A DNA stretch of 42,818 bases from Glomus cerebriforme (lineage: Eukaryota > Glomeromycota > Glomeromycetes > Glomerales > Glomeraceae): NCBI GenBank assembly GCA_003550305.1, contig QKYT01000025.1, forward strand, positions 368,153 to 410,970, given 5' to 3'. Positions within the stretch are counted from its first letter, which is position 1. Every line of letters starts with the position of its first letter. Below the pieces are notes generated by a model. It was given only the letters and a program-made list of their open reading frames with translations. It was not told where the DNA came from and did no database searches. The translations under genes and the position numbers were made by a program. Below are positions 19,763 to 31,917 of the stretch, in pieces.

Positions 19763-20164
19763 TGTGAATTTTTATACTTTTAATAATCTTATTTATAATC
19801 TGAAGAACAGAAACAACGTTCAAATACTATTCAAATGCTAACAGCTAAGGAAAGGTAATAATGCTAATGTCATACATGTCATACAAATGTAGAAGCGTGT
19901 TTGTTTCTCTTTTATAGTAAAATTCTCGATGAGTAACACATTATATGTTGTGCCATACCCAAAATTCTTTTTACCTGATCTGGAAACTTTTAATATAAAC
20001 AACATATTTTTCTCTCACAGACCCTGTCGCGTTTTTATTAACAATTTTATTGTTATAGCAAGTTTTCTGTTTATTAATCTCAATATTAAATAGTTTTACT
20101 TTTTTTTTTTCTATGTTAATTTTTCTCAAATTTTTTTTGAGCGAGGTCATTTCCAAAAAGACAT
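19763..20164. other. Upstream region of the QR-repeat gene
   Basis: No supported coding exon is visible. It should hold the promoter of the minus-strand gene starting at 19762. A 61-residue minus-strand frame near 20000 is Lys/Asn-rich and looks like chance translation. Confidence 0.5.
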
Positions 20165-20665
20165 ATATAAATAGTTGGATACAATAAAATCAGTGAGTTT
20201 CCCACTAACGGCTCAGGCTCCACAATCGACTGTGTTTGCGCAATATATTCACTGTCCAAAAACTCATTGGCAGCTTCAGCGACCAATGGTTCCGGTGTAA
20301 CAGACTGAAACTTTCATTACCAAGATGACTATCAATGAAACTTGAATGACGTAAGGTTTTTAGTTAATAATTTTGCATTCACGACAAGAAACGGTATGAC
20401 TTCCTCCAGAAAATAATCACCTGAGAATTCAGTCAAGGAGTTAAAAAAGACGTTCCTAACAGGAGCAGCTACTTGATAATATAAAAATATTTCTTTTACG
20501 TTCCAATAATCACTAGCCATACTTGTCTTTGAAGTGCAAATTTGAGATATGACGTAAATAACATCGTTAACGCTCTCAAATCTCAATGCAACAGTAACCG
20601 CCAATAACAATGCGTTACAAAATTGAGGAAACTAAGCCGCGTAAGTTCTGACTTTTTATGGCAGA
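20165..20665 (-). pseudogene. Orphan coding relic, frame-broken
   Basis: Two minus-strand segments look protein-like by composition. The first (about 20655-20330) reads PQFCNALLLAVTVALRFESV and onwards to FLEEVIPFLVVNAKLLTKN. The second (about 20305-20165) reads SVTPEPLVAEAANEF and later VEPEPLVGNSLILL. They lie in frames separated by stops at 20325-20331, and the intervening bases read better in a third frame (RHSSFIDSHLGNESFS). TAG before TTTCCTCAATTTTG could be a splice acceptor. No start codon or promoter is evident. GC is above the local average. I recognise no family. A small multi-exon gene is possible, but a broken copy of a repeated fungal gene fits better. Confidence 0.4.
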
Positions 20666-21125
20666 AATCAAGACCCGATCGCTTGGCTCAACGAATTTAA
20701 TCTTGCCAGCGCAGCAAACGGATGGAAAAGATTACCAAAATAAAGCTTTCTGTTCATTCTTTATTAATAGACAAAGACGTGTTTAGATAAGATATATAAC
20801 AAAAATAAAAAGAAAACAGCATAGTCGACTTTTCAAACTGCAAACTCATATTTCTAATTTTCTATATTTCTATTTTGTCATGACGCGAAAAAAAAACAAA
20901 ATGGATAAATAAGAATATACTTGTCAAAACTATCGGATTGCCCACCAGACAGTGAAAGGAATGTTTTGACAATAACTTTATTGCATTTTATATTTAATTT
21001 TACTAAATAAAGATTATTTTATAAATTTATTCTACGCAAAGTATTTAAATCCCATAAATATTTTGAAGAAATAGTATCAGGTATTATACATAAAGAATCT
21101 ATAAAATTACAAGTATTATTTGTTA
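20666..21125. other. Intergenic, nothing recognised
   Basis: No coding segment or repeat is supported. The right end should contain the 3' UTR of the minus-strand gene ending at 21126. Confidence 0.5.
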
Positions 21126-21881
21126 TTAATTGTTTTTAATTTTAGGTTTTTCAGCTAATGATTTTTCTAATTCCAAAAAGGCTTTCATTCCAGGATCAAT
21201 ATCATCATTTGAATGTAATTCAGAAGATTTTATAAGAATATTAGGTAATGGTTTTCCTTCTTTTAATAATCTATTTTTAATATTATTGGTTTTAATTTTC
21301 CATTCATCAAGTTCTTCTTGATAAATATCTAAAACACTGATATTTCAGAAAAAAATCCATTAGAATTCTTTATAATTATCTATTTTCTAAATATTTTATT
21401 TTAAATACTTTACCAATGTGCGCAACCGCTATTAATATATATATATATTAGTAATAGTAATATATTAATATATACGTTCATTATCTATTAAAAAAATTTG
21501 ATATTTTAATATATACATACCTCATACAACAATTATCGGGAAATTCAGGTTTGCGAGGTATTATTTCTCCATCAATTGTATATATAGGTTCATAAACTTC
21601 TTGAGCATTAGATATGCTTGATCCAATAGCTAAACTGGCTATATCACCGGTTTGTTCATGTGACTCCGATTTAGGCTAATTAAAAAATTTTTTTTTTTCA
21701 TATAGTGTATATATATTCTTTTTACGAAACGCACTGATTATCGCACCTGTTCTAATATTAAATCCCAATATCCATCAAATTTATTTTTCTTATTCTGCTT
21801 ATAATTTCTAAATTGAATGTGCTGATATTGTCGAAATCCAATAAGATTTTTGGAAATTAACTGTTTAAGTGTTCCAAACAT
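21126..21881 (-). CDS. Oxidoreductase-like domain protein, probably mitochondrial
   Basis: Four exons (21747-21881, 21521-21675, 21414-21428, 21126-21336) give 171 residues in one frame. The N-terminus (MFGTLKQLISKNLIGFRQYQ) is basic, hydroxylated and free of acidic residues, like a mitochondrial presequence. The core is PRKPEFPDNCCMSGCAHCVL followed by DIYQEELDEW, the signature of the small 'oxidoreductase-like, N-terminal' family (human OXLD1 type): C94, C95, C99 and C102 form the CCxxxCxxC cluster. The C-terminus ends in a Lys/Glu-rich helix. Its biochemical role is not established for the family; the cysteines suggest metal or redox chemistry. The third exon is only 15 nt and supplies SGCAHC, so the motif exists only after correct splicing. 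Confidence 0.85.
21414..21428 (-). other. 15-nt microexon inside the CCxxxCxxC motif
   Basis: CGGTTGCGCACATTG is bounded by AG (21429-21430) and GT (21412-21413) on the minus strand. Joined to ATGAG upstream and TGTTTTAGAT downstream it completes S-G-C-A-H-C, which is exactly what the protein family requires at that position. Confidence 0.88.
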
Positions 21882-22699
21882 TTTTTTCGTTTTTTTTAAA
21901 AAAAAAATCTTTTAATGTTAACATTGGATTATATACAAATTCAAATGCTTGATTACTAATCATAATTTCATTGATGAAAATCTTGATTATCCAAATTCGG
22001 TACTTACCCATTGTAATAGTTTTTGGATTGTTAAATAGTTACAAAATTTATTTATAATCAATTTATACATAGTAATCCAAAAATCAACCAATTGTTAATA
22101 ACACACAAAATTAATAAATAACGAAAATAAGAAGTTAATTGTTATAATAGTATATAATACTTATATATAATTATGATGACTATATTAACATGCTTTTTCT
22201 TTTTTTCTTTCCTTGTATGCCTTATTTTTTTCATCGAATCCTTTTTGCATATTTGCATATACAGTACAAACCTGTAATACAACTTTTTTAATTCTACATT
22301 TTTTTTTTGTTCAGATTCTTTTTTCTTTTTTTACAACTAATTACATGTTTTTATCCTCTTTTAGTATAATATATTTCTTTACCAAGTTAAAAATAAGGTA
22401 GTCAAAAAAAAAAGAAGATATAAAGGGGGTTAAGGGAATGAAAACCTAAAGCCAGTATAAAGTTATAGTGAAGTGTAAGGAGTGGGAAACTATCTATGTG
22501 GTAAACGTAAAATCAAATATAATAAAATAACTCTTATACTATTTTCGGTATAGAATTACTACAGAGTTTGCTAAAACAATATAAATAAAAATAATTAGTT
22601 TTTTTAAAATAAAAGTTCATAACATATTTTGTCTATATTTAATAAAATACCTGTTAAAAACTGACGAAAAAGTTCTTCTGAAAAAGAAAGGTCAATACC
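21882..22699. other. Intergenic between the oxidoreductase-like gene and transportin
   Basis: It starts with a T8A10 run (21890-21907) just upstream of the ATG at 21881 and is otherwise AT-rich. Pyrimidine-rich tracts near 22190-22380 create a spurious plus-strand Phe/Leu-rich frame. The right end should be the 3' UTR of transportin. No gene is supported. Confidence 0.5.
21890..21907. repeat. T8A10 palindrome upstream of the oxidoreductase-like gene
   Basis: Eight T are followed by ten A within 30 bases of the start codon at 21881, presumably in its 5' UTR or promoter. Confidence 0.85.
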
Positions 22700-25600
22700 T
22701 CAAAGCGCGTATCGTTCAAGGAGTCTTTGCCTTATGTGAGGTGGGAAATTACTTGTATATGCATCCCAATTTGGGCCCATCATTTGTTTAAAACCGGTCA
22801 GAATCTTTAAGCAAAATTATCGTATAATTAATCACTAAGTAAATTGAAACCAAAATTTAAAAATTGACATGTCTTACCTTACGGAATATTTCATTTAGTT
22901 CTGGGGGTGGGTGTTGCCATTGCACAACAGCATCACAGAAATACAAAAAACTCTATATGATTACAAGCAAATCAATTTTATTAAAAGATTTTCATAACAT
23001 TCAATAAGATTAGGTATAATAATAACCTTTGCAATGCCATTTGGGTTAACCTGAATCATTTCACATAAACCACGAAAAGCAGTATCCTTTTCATCATTAT
23101 CACGAATTCCTCGTAAGGCTTTGCACCTGTTAAAAAATAATATTAAAATATATTATTAATAAACAATTTACCATATTAATTTATCAATATGTTTTCAACA
23201 AATTACCAGGCCTCAGAGAACATATCTAAATGTGGAGCGACTAATTGTGGACAAACAAGCCCTAATCTACCGATGGTAATTCCCGCATTTTCCAAGAGTG
23301 TTCGAGGAGTTGTTTCACTGGTTAAAAGTTGGATCAAACGATCTAACAAAGGCGGAATCCATGGCTGCATTTCAGCACCTAATATTATTAATCGAAAAAG
23401 ATTGATATATAAATGATTAAATGTTACTAAATATTTTCAAGAATAAATCATTAATTACTACTTACCACATTGCAAAGCAATTTCGCCAGCTGCCCACGCA
23501 GCATTATTACAAACACTAACATGTTCAGCCCTTGGATCAACCTGGTTAATTAACTCAACCATGAATTGATTAAGATATGGTCTAATGTGCGAAAAGCAAG
23601 CGATAGAAAGATCGCCTAAAAGGGCATAGGCAGATTGTCGAACTTCAGCTACAGGATCCTATAAGTCAATAAAATCATTATTTATCACACTTTATATTTA
23701 AACAATACAGATGATTAATACATATTAATACGTACTCTTAAACAAAGACTCAATAGAGGCAATAATTGAGGCTGAGAACTCGCTACAAATTTTTCAATCT
23801 CAGGACCCAATCCTTGTGTTAAACCACTCAATAAATCCAAGGCAACAATCATAAAATCCTTATCCGGCATGTCCATAGAAGGATTATTTTGATGCATGTC
23901 ATATTGTAATAAAGTGTTGTGAATCAATTTAACACAACGCTCAAATACTGGAGGTGCGTAAGGTAAGAAGCCTAAACCAAGAGCTGTCGTAACAGATGAC
24001 AAGCACTACGTTTATGAAATATACAAGTATTGATTAAAATAAAATGTGAAGTATTAAATAACACAAAGCCCCCTCGCAGCATACCTCAAGCAGCGGAAAC
24101 AAATCTCTATCATCGTCCTTTAATATATGCCATTTTTCAATAAGTGGTGCCATCAATATCTCAATATATTCTTTCTTATTAAGTGCTGAATTGACTGAAT
24201 CAGCAAGGGTACCAATGGCATCGTATAGAATAAGTAAATTCTTGTGTTGATATTTGGAGAACGCATATACAAGATTCCGAAGAATAGGATCTAAAAATGG
24301 TATGAGAAGTTCACAAGCCTCTTCTTCAAGAGTAGCGAATGCACTACAAGCGGCTTCTTGTACTCGTTTATTATTATCAAGAACTTTACGCAAGAGCTTT
24401 TGTTATATATAATAAAGACAATTAAATATATAAATTAACCTGTAATGTTAGAAAGTAGTAATAATTACGAAAAATAAACTTACCCCTTCCAATAAAGGAA
24501 CAAAATATTTTTGTCTATCTTGCGGTGGGTTAGGAGGATTAACACACCATCGAGAATAACGACCTAATGTCCAACACGTAATTGAACGAACAAGAGGCTA
24601 CATAATAATGAAAAAGAATTGATAAAAAAATTACGGTTGAATTAACTTTCTAAAATTGAGTTATCTTTATCTACCTTTGGATCATCGAGTGTCTGAATAA
24701 GATATGGGACTAAATTTTGTAAATGTGGTTCTACGCCTTCCATGCAACCTTTTAATAATTTAACAATTTAATATAGTTAAATTTTATAAAAATAAGATAA
24801 ACTATTATTTTGGTAATAAAATTATTAACCTACCTTCCGATACAGCACCAAGTGCTAAAATACCACATTCTCGATGTTTCCATTCTTGATGGAATAATTG
24901 TTCCCTCAAGAATGGCAACAAAATTTCCAATAGCTCGTTACCAAACACAGTAGCGAGTACATCTAATGCGGCCGCTGAACATTTTCTTAGATTCCATTCA
25001 GAATAAATTTCGTCATCATCCAAATCCTCATCGTCATCATCTTCCTCCTCCTCTTCACGATTAACATTTGTTGCTGAAGCATCTCCATCAACAGTACCAC
25101 CAGTACCACCAGCACCACCATTTTCTGTGCGTTCAAAAGTGTGAGTTTTGGCTCTATGGAAACGGGGTTTAATATCTTGTTCACTATCTGGAACACTAGT
25201 GTCATCTTCGTCTCCTCCAAGAGTTAAAATGTCCATCTCACTATATACCATGCATTTTAATAAGACAGGTACAATTCTTGGTAAAAAAGGACGTAAATGC
25301 TCTCGAAGATCTTCCTGTTCCGCAAATGCCAACCAAAACTCACATGCCTCAAGAGCAACTTGTTCATCTTGATCTTGAGTAGAAAACAACATATATTCCA
25401 CAACATTGGCAATTTCAGGCATAAGTTTATCGGGTCGCACTTCAAGCAACATTACCAGAGCCTGACATACATTTTTACGAACATCGGGACTTTCATCACT
25501 GGCTCGTTTAAAAAGAGCCGCCACAAATGCATCAATATGGATGAACAAAGAGTTCGACCTCATAAGAATAAATTGATTTATACAGGATACTGCAAATACA

Positions 25601-26616
25601 CGAATTTTAACATGTTGAGAATCGAAGAACGTGATTATCTTCGGAATCATATAGTTGAGAGGTCGTGTGCCTTCGATATCTTGGTCAAGTTCACGAGAAG
25701 AATCTTCGCAAATCTTTTGTAAAGCGCCGAAAGCTCCCTAAAACAAATTAGAAAAAAGTTTAATTATATTAAAAAATTAAAAATAATTAAGATAGAATAA
25801 TTGTTTAAATAAAAAAAATACTAACCTCTACAACGTTATAATCTTGAGAATCCAATAACTCCATTAAAGCGGGTAAGACCTGTGGCCAATCCGCTAACCC
25901 TCCTCTTGTAACAATTGTAGTAATCACATTTCCAATGATACCTCGTACCATAACATCCTGATCACCTAACCCTTTGATTGACAAAGCTTTTACATATGCG
26001 AGCACATCACGTTGAATTGTTCCAAAATATACACGGATAGTGTTTTTTAAAAGAAGTCCTGCAATCGCACGAGTAGATGCTTCTTCTTGTGGCATTTGAG
26101 TGAGAATGTATGCAAGATAATTGGGATAATCGGGTATTTTATTAAATGAGTCCAATTTCTATAAAATGATAATAAAGTAAAATATAATTGTTAAAAATTA
26201 TAAGATATTAGAAAGGTTAAAATAATTATCAAATAAAGGTTAAATAAGATGGCTAAACCAAAAAATTTTTCGCTTGAATAATTTGTAAAACTCTTTTTAT
26301 TGCATGATGGAAAAAGTCTAGTCTATAGACCATCAAAATATAATTGACAGAGAATAATATGTATTAAAAGATCTAACACGTGCTAAAATAAAAGTAACCA
26401 CTAGCTGAAAGCTAATAATAACAGAAGAAATATAACTGAAAATAGTTACGACTTTAGCGCGTCGTCAAATTTAGTTTAGCGAAAGTATAATGCAACAAAG
26501 ATCGATTGAAAGGGTACCTGTTGAATCAAGCTATGAATTTCATTATTTGTAGATACTGAATCTTTAAGCAGCTGCAAAAGCTGTGAAAGTCCCTCTGGTG
26601 TTGGTACCCACTCCAT
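22700..26616 (-). CDS. KAP104: Transportin / karyopherin beta-2 nuclear import receptor
   Basis: Transportin imports PY-NLS cargoes such as hnRNP proteins. Exon 1 (26518-26616) reads [20 protein letters not shown] and is separated by a ~357-bp intron, the longest in this gene, from exon 2 (25826-26160; [19 protein letters not shown]). The exon from about 25738 to 24833 carries HEAT repeats and the family's acidic loop: [20 protein letters not shown], a Gly/Thr insert, a run of Glu and Asp, then [16 protein letters not shown], which matches transportin-1 closely. Later exons give [25 protein letters not shown] and [15 protein letters not shown]. The end is [14 protein letters not shown] with stop at 22700-22702. 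An AG just upstream of the ATG allows an intron in the 5' UTR. The gene appears complete. Confidence 0.95.
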
Positions 26617-27271
26617 GATGCCTTCAATATAATCTGTTGATGAAAGAAATTATAACGTTACTATGTGGTAAATTTTTTTCTTGGATTTTTTGGATTCTAT
26701 ATATTTAAAGAGCTCAAAGTATGCAAAATTGGGAAGAGCACGTGCCTGTACTTAAATATTCGGTAACGGAGGGAGATAAATTTTTTTTTTACTTTGAGTT
26801 TGTTCAAGTTTCACTGCAGTTTATAATCCTAACTTCCTAAGCTTGTTAGCTTTTAACAAAAAGGAAAGAACTGCTTTTGGTAAAAAGAAACTTTTGATGC
26901 GCTTGTTGAACAGAACACAACCAATAATTGGCTAGTTTTAATCAATATACGTCACTGATATTTGAAAAAAAAAAAAATTTTCATTTTTTTTTTTTTTTTC
27001 GCGTTAGATAATTTGTTTATAAATTTTTTTTTTTTATTACGGCAATTAAAACGACTCAGTCTAACATGAGTTCTTTGATCGGATTTTGTATTTCTTATTA
27101 TGATAAATATAGTATGCAGAACCACTATTTATTATTAGAATAAAAGCAGGTAAGAAAATATATACTTTATATATAGATCAAACTTTGTAACAAAGGTATC
27201 TCCAATTCCCATTACTATATATTTGATAATAAATAATCAAATAATTGATAATTTTGTTCAATAATTATCAA
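26617..27271. other. Transportin promoter region and Erv1 3' UTR
   Basis: No coding sequence is supported. There are long A and T homopolymers at 26965-27035. The left part should be the 5' flank of transportin and the right end the 3' flank of ERV1, both on the minus strand. Confidence 0.5.
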
Positions 27272-27898
27272 TTAATCACATCGTCCATCTTTGGGACCAT
27301 CCCTCCATCTCTCATCAATTTTATTACAATCGAAAATTGGTTTACCCAAACGTTCATTAACAATATTATGCATATCACATAACCATTTACCTAATGACCA
27401 TCTACTTTCAACTTTAGGTGGAATTTTGACCATTTCTTCGCGTAAATGTTCAGCACAATACCAACAAGGGTAAAATTGAGAAAAAGTAGATAAAAAAGTA
27501 CGCATATTTCTTTGTTGTTCATAAGAAGGTACTTCAGGATAATAAGCAGCCATCGTATGTAAGAAAGTCCATGTAGCTTTGCCTAATTGTTCTGAATCTG
27601 GTGGACAATCTTGAGGTAGTTTTTGTGATTTTCCGGCTGCTATCATATTATCATTTGTGGTATTATGCGGTGTTGGTTGTTTCTTTTTTCCTCGTTTTAT
27701 CCAATCTCTGAATGTGTTACAAGCCCTACACGGTTTTCCATCTTTATCAAGTAAAATTCCAGTATGTTTACTATCATCTAAAGTTGTAGATTTTTGTTCA
27801 TTATTTTGGGGTGATTGAGTAAAAGTTGCCGATGTTTTTTTATCATTTAATTGTAAATTAGAAATATCTTCGTGTTGCAAAGGAAGTAATTCACTCAT
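27272..27898 (-). CDS. ERV1: FAD-linked sulfhydryl oxidase Erv1 (ALR)
   Basis: Erv1 reoxidises Mia40 in the mitochondrial intermembrane space, passing electrons to cytochrome c or oxygen, and thereby drives import of Cys-rich proteins. This single-exon protein has 208 residues. A disordered N-terminus carries the shuttle pair C57-R-A-C60 (in DGKPCRACNTF). The Erv/ALR domain begins at LGKATWTFLHTMAAYYPEVP and contains the active-site C145-W-Y-C148 (FYPCWYCAEHLREE), the FAD-binding HNIVNERLGKPIFDC stretch, and the structural pair C174/C191. All key residues are present. Length and layout match yeast Erv1. It is intronless among intron-rich neighbours and divergent from ACY1. Confidence 0.96.
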   Translation of the reverse strand: MSELLPLQHEDISNLQLNDKKTSATFTQSPQNNEQKSTTLDDSKHTGILLDKDGKPCRACNTFRDWIKRGKKKQPTPHNTTNDNMIAAGKSQKLPQDCPPDSEQLGKATWTFLHTMAAYYPEVPSYEQQRNMRTFLSTFSQFYPCWYCAEHLREEMVKIPPKVESRWSLGKWLCDMHNIVNERLGKPIFDCNKIDERWRDGPKDGRCD

Positions 27899-29054
27899 AA
27901 TAAATAAAATTCAAAGAAAAATTTTTGATTATCCGCCTATTTATATACTTTTTTTTTTTGAGTAATCCATAAATTCGATACTAAATAAGGATACGTGCGT
28001 AAATACCTTAACCTAATTTAGTTGATGTAGTTCTTTTTAGGCTAAATGGCTAATTATTTACAGATTAATTCGAAACAGTATCATACTGATATAGAATTGT
28101 TTGAAAATTTCGAATTTATAAACCATAGCATAGATGGGAAGATGCCAGGATGTCTATTAGATGTTAACCCATTTATACATACTTCTGAGTAAGCCTTACC
28201 TGGTTTGCGGCTGCTCTATATTCTAGGAGAAATTATTATACCGTAACTGTATTACGGTAATACACATTTTACTTTTAAATTGAGCACAGCTCGTACAGTT
28301 TATTTATTTTTTACTTGGTTCAGCGAGGTTGAAACAAAATTATTGTTCAGTATTATTGAAAATTTAAAAAAAGAAATTTTATTGAGTTTTATTTATATTA
28401 ATCAAAGTAAATAGAAAGTTTCTATATTTTTTATTTTTAAAGTGAGAATTTGAGGAAATTAGTCAAAACAATTTCATAACAAAGACAATTATTTTATTTT
28501 ATTAATTTCTAGTATGGATTTATTTTTTTAATGGGTCTAGGGAAAAAGAGTTACATATGTGCTATTATTTATACTATTTATACTAGCAGAATAAGATCAA
28601 TGATCTTTTAGATTTTGGGTTAATATTATAAAATTGTGCGCTGATCTACATGAATTATAGGATAAGTATTATTGGCTCAAGATAATCATTGATAAAAAAA
28701 AATTTTAAAATCGGGCCAATTTTAGTGAATAATCATGTGTTTGCTTTTGATATTTTAATAATATAATAATATATATATATACTACGCAAGGAGAACAATG
28801 AACGAACCCTCCAAAACAAAGCGCATTTTCACATATATTGAGTAACGGTTGTGGTCGTACAATTTTTTTTTTTTTTAAAAAAAAATTCACCGCTCTTTAC
28901 AAACAATCTTAACTATTATGCTGATTGCTTTCATTTGCTTGCTCGTACTACCATATTAATATCACATGAAGCATTGAATAAAAAATTCTTTTTTGATTTT
29001 TGACTATTTACTATTTAAAACTTTAGCTCTTATTTTAATAGACATTTAGTTGTT
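27899..29054. promoter_or_regulatory. Divergent intergenic region ERV1 / ACY1
   Basis: The two divergent starts are about 1.15 kb apart. No exon is supported. A T14A9 palindrome lies at 28863-28885. The promoters of both genes must be here, but no defined site can be named. Confidence 0.45.
28863..28885. repeat. T14A9 palindrome
   Basis: Fourteen T are followed by nine A in the ERV1/ACY1 intergenic region, about 170 bases upstream of the ACY1 start. Confidence 0.9.
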
Positions 29055-30785
29055 ATGGCAGACGGAGAAAACCCAGCTGTTACGCGTTTTAGAGAATACT
29101 TACGTATAAAAACTGTTCAACCCAATCCAGACTACGAGTCTTGTAAAAATTGGCTTTTAGACCAAGCAAAGGAGATAGGTTTATCTTCGCAAGTATTTGA
29201 GGTATGTAAACTTTTTATTAGTGTTATTTATCGATTTTCAATACTTAATTATCTTTGTTTTATTTTATAGTATGTCAAGGGAAAACCAATAATTTTGTTA
29301 ACTTGGACTGGTCGGGACCCAGAATTACCTGCTATACTTTTGAATTCTCATGTTGACGTAGTACCAGTATTTGAGGTATTCTTTTTACAAATTAATTTAA
29401 TCGATTTAATTTTAATGTTAATTTAAAATAATTTTTTTAAGGATAAATGGTCATGTGATCCATTTGAAGCTTGTAAACGTGAAAATGGTGACATTCTTGC
29501 AAGGGGAACACAAGATATGAAATGTGTCGGAGCCAGTTACCTCGAAGCTATTAGATGTCTTAAGGATCAAGATAAACAACCATGTCGAACAATTCATCTT
29601 TCTTATGTTCCTGGTAATTAACTATATATTCTTAAATTATTCTTATATTGAATTACAATATTTACTTAAATTACTTAGATGAGGAAATTGGAGGTTATGA
29701 TGGAATGAAACTATTTGCTAAATCAGAAGATTTTAAAAAGCTAAATATTGGATTTGCATTAGACGAAGGAATTGCATGTTCTCATGATGCTTTAAAAGTA
29801 TTTTATGGAGAAAGAACTTGCTGGTGGATTGATGTTACAACTAGAGGTAACACGGGTCATGGTTCACAATTTATTAATGATACTGCTGTGTCCAAGTTGG
29901 TAAATTTGTTTTTATTTCTTAAAAAAAAAATAATCAACTCATAATCAGAAAAAAAGCCATTTTAAACTTTTTCTTTTGGATGCAATAGCATCGCATTATC
30001 AATAGACTTATGGGATTTCGTGAATCTCAAGAAAGATTATTAGAAATAGGAAGACATCAAAATGGCAGAAAGTATACACTTGGAGATGTGACAACTATCA
30101 ATCTTACCATATTAGAAGTATGTATATAAAGCTTAAATCCACCGAACCTTAATTATATTTACAAATTTCGACATATTGCTATATTAGGCAGGTGTTCAAC
30201 ATAATGTAATTCCACAAGAAGCAAAGGCCAGTTTTGATATTCGTATATCACCAAATGTTGATTTAAACGATTTTAAAGAATTATTAGAGAAATTTATTAA
30301 AACTGAATCCGAGTAAGTAACTTCTATTTAGTCATATTAGATTAATTTGAAATCAATCTGAGTACATATTCTTTTTTTAAATAGTACTACATTTGAGTTC
30401 GCTCAATATCATGGTGATAATAGTTGTACTTCGCTTGACGATAATAATGTTTGGTGGGTGACGTTTCGTGATTTTTGTGATGTAAGGTTAGTAATAAAAA
30501 GAAAATAATTCTTTTTTTTTTATAATTTAAAAATACTAAATTTAATACAATATTTTTACAATTATATATAGAAATATTTCCATTGAACCAGAAATTTTCC
30601 CCGCCGCTACCGATTCGCGTTATCTTCGTGAACTTGGTATTCCGGCTTTAGGAGTATCTTATATTAAGAATACTCCTGTATTATTACATGATCACGATGA
30701 ACGCTTAAATGAAAATTTGTTCCTTGAAGGTATTGAATTTTATACCGACTTAATTACTCATTTGGCAAATATTCAAAATATTTAA
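29055..30785 (+). CDS. ACY1: Aminoacylase-1 (N-acyl-L-amino-acid amidohydrolase, M20 family)
   Basis: This cytosolic Zn-dependent enzyme releases free amino acids from N-acylated ones. Eight exons (29055-29201, 29271-29375, 29442-29613, 29679-29899, 29989-30117, 30188-30312, 30385-30486, 30572-30785) join in frame to 404 residues, the usual length. Metal and catalytic motifs appear in order: LLNSHVDVVP (His and Asp), RGTQDMKCVGASY (bridging Asp), VPDEEIGGYDGM (catalytic Glu plus metal Glu) and, near the end, LLHDHDERL (metal His). The lid/dimer domain contains RGNTGHGSQF. The ATG at 29055 yields MADGENPAVTRFREYLRIKT, which aligns with the family's start. No break is seen. The 3' flank carries one copy of a duplicated segment shared with the eIF4G 3' flank. 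Confidence 0.96.
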
Positions 30786-30846
30786 TCAAGGTAATCAAGG
30801 TTATTACATATAATGAATTTGTATAAAGTATAAAGTTTTTGTTTCA

Positions 30847-30941
30847 CTTTTATGAAAAACGATATGTATAGAGAGAAAAAAGATGTGTAAGGAGGAAGAA
30901 ATGCAGAAAATTCACCTCCAAATTCATTAAATATATTTTTT
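30847..30941 (+). repeat. Direct repeat copy 1 (3' flank of ACY1)
   Basis: It starts TTTTATGAAAAACGATATGT and continues through AGGAGGAAGAA to AATTCATTAAATATA. It matches 31820-31917 over almost its full length with scattered substitutions and small indels. Confidence 0.8.
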
Positions 30942-31259
30942 TTTTCTAAAAAAAAAAAAATTTTTTTATTTTTTATTTTATATATTGATTAAAATTAAGT
31001 AATAAGTTCACTAGTAGTTCACTAAGATTCCAATCCTTGAATCGAACATATATTATTTCTTAAAACAAATTTCAATGAAAAAAAAAATGAAATAATAACA
31101 AAAATATTTAAATAAACAAATATTATTAATTTATTAATTAATGTTATCATTTTACACTCTTCTTATTTTCATTTTAACTTTCCAAGGCTTTTATAATTTG
31201 AATATGTCTGATTTTAATTGTAATTTNTTTTTTTTTTTTTTTTTTGTGCCTTTTAAATA

Positions 31260-31640
31260 ATTAATCATCAAACATTTGAGAATGTGCAATCAAAAGTCTG
31301 ATAATGGATATTAATTCAAAAATAAATAAAAAAAAAATTGACAATTCAAATCCCAAAGTTACCGTAAAATCATTTTTTAAATGTTAATATTACCAAGTTC
31401 AGGAAGATATAACTTCTTTGAGTAACTTCATAAAGTTGTCCCGTAACTTTCTACTTTCGCTCGATTACATTGCCTTTGGATGGTATTTTACTGGAATCTC
31501 GACGATATCGTTAATATTGGAGTTCTTGCAGCATAATTTTTACATACTGTTGTTTTGACCTGCAGAGCTGCCTTTCCTCCAAATACTAAACTAACGTCGC
31601 CAGTGACGCCGGAGCAACGTTTCGCGTCGTACCACCAGAT
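31260..31640 (-). pseudogene. Broken duplicate of the eIF4G MA3 region
   Basis: On the minus strand the bases near 31500-31380 read EIPVKYHPKAM-stop, then KLRDNFMKLLKEVISS-stop. The intact eIF4G at 32730-32600 reads EIPTEYHAKAI and KDVDNVVKLFKEIVSS. DNA similarity continues on both sides (CCAAAGTT..., and CAAGTTCAGGAAGATA versus CAAGTTCCAGAAGATA). Near 31600 the frame gives TGDVSLVFGG, resembling TGSVNLAPGG of eIF4G at about 33230, so roughly 400 bp of the parent between the two blocks is missing. Stops and deletions make it non-functional. Confidence 0.75.
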
Positions 31641-31819
31641 AACGTATTTATGTGTTAGATATCACTGTGATAAATCATACAAAATTTGTGTTTGTGATGT
31701 AAGGTTCAAACTAAAATTTATATTGAAAATTAAAGGTTATTACTATTAAATAAGGGAATCTTTTTTTTTTTGGAAAAGTTTTTGTTTAATGATTCTTCAA
31801 AAAACACTTATGATGGTAA

Positions 31820-31917
31820 TTTTTTATGAAAAAAAATGATATGTATAAAGGAGAAAAAAATGTACAGAGAGGAAAAATTAAAGTACATCCTCTAAAATTC
31901 ATTAAATAAATTTTTTT
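31820..31917 (+). repeat. Direct repeat copy 2 (3' flank of eIF4G)
   Basis: It is the second copy of the 30847-30941 segment: TATGAAAAAAAATGATATGT, then GAGAGGAAAAATTAAAG and ATTCATTAAATAAAT. The offset from copy 1 is about 975 bp. Confidence 0.8.

Noticed and set aside
25297..25722. Plus-strand 141-residue frame
   Set aside because: It lies antisense to the conserved HEAT-repeat exon of transportin and has no family resemblance.
31020..31060. tRNA B-box-like stretch (TTGAATCGAACATA)
   Set aside because: No cloverleaf, A-box or acceptor stem could be formed around it; no tRNA was found in the window.
31555..31749. Plus-strand 64-residue frame (MTCRAAFPPNTKL...)
   Set aside because: It overlaps the minus-strand eIF4G duplicate and continues into low-complexity AT sequence; no independent coding signal.
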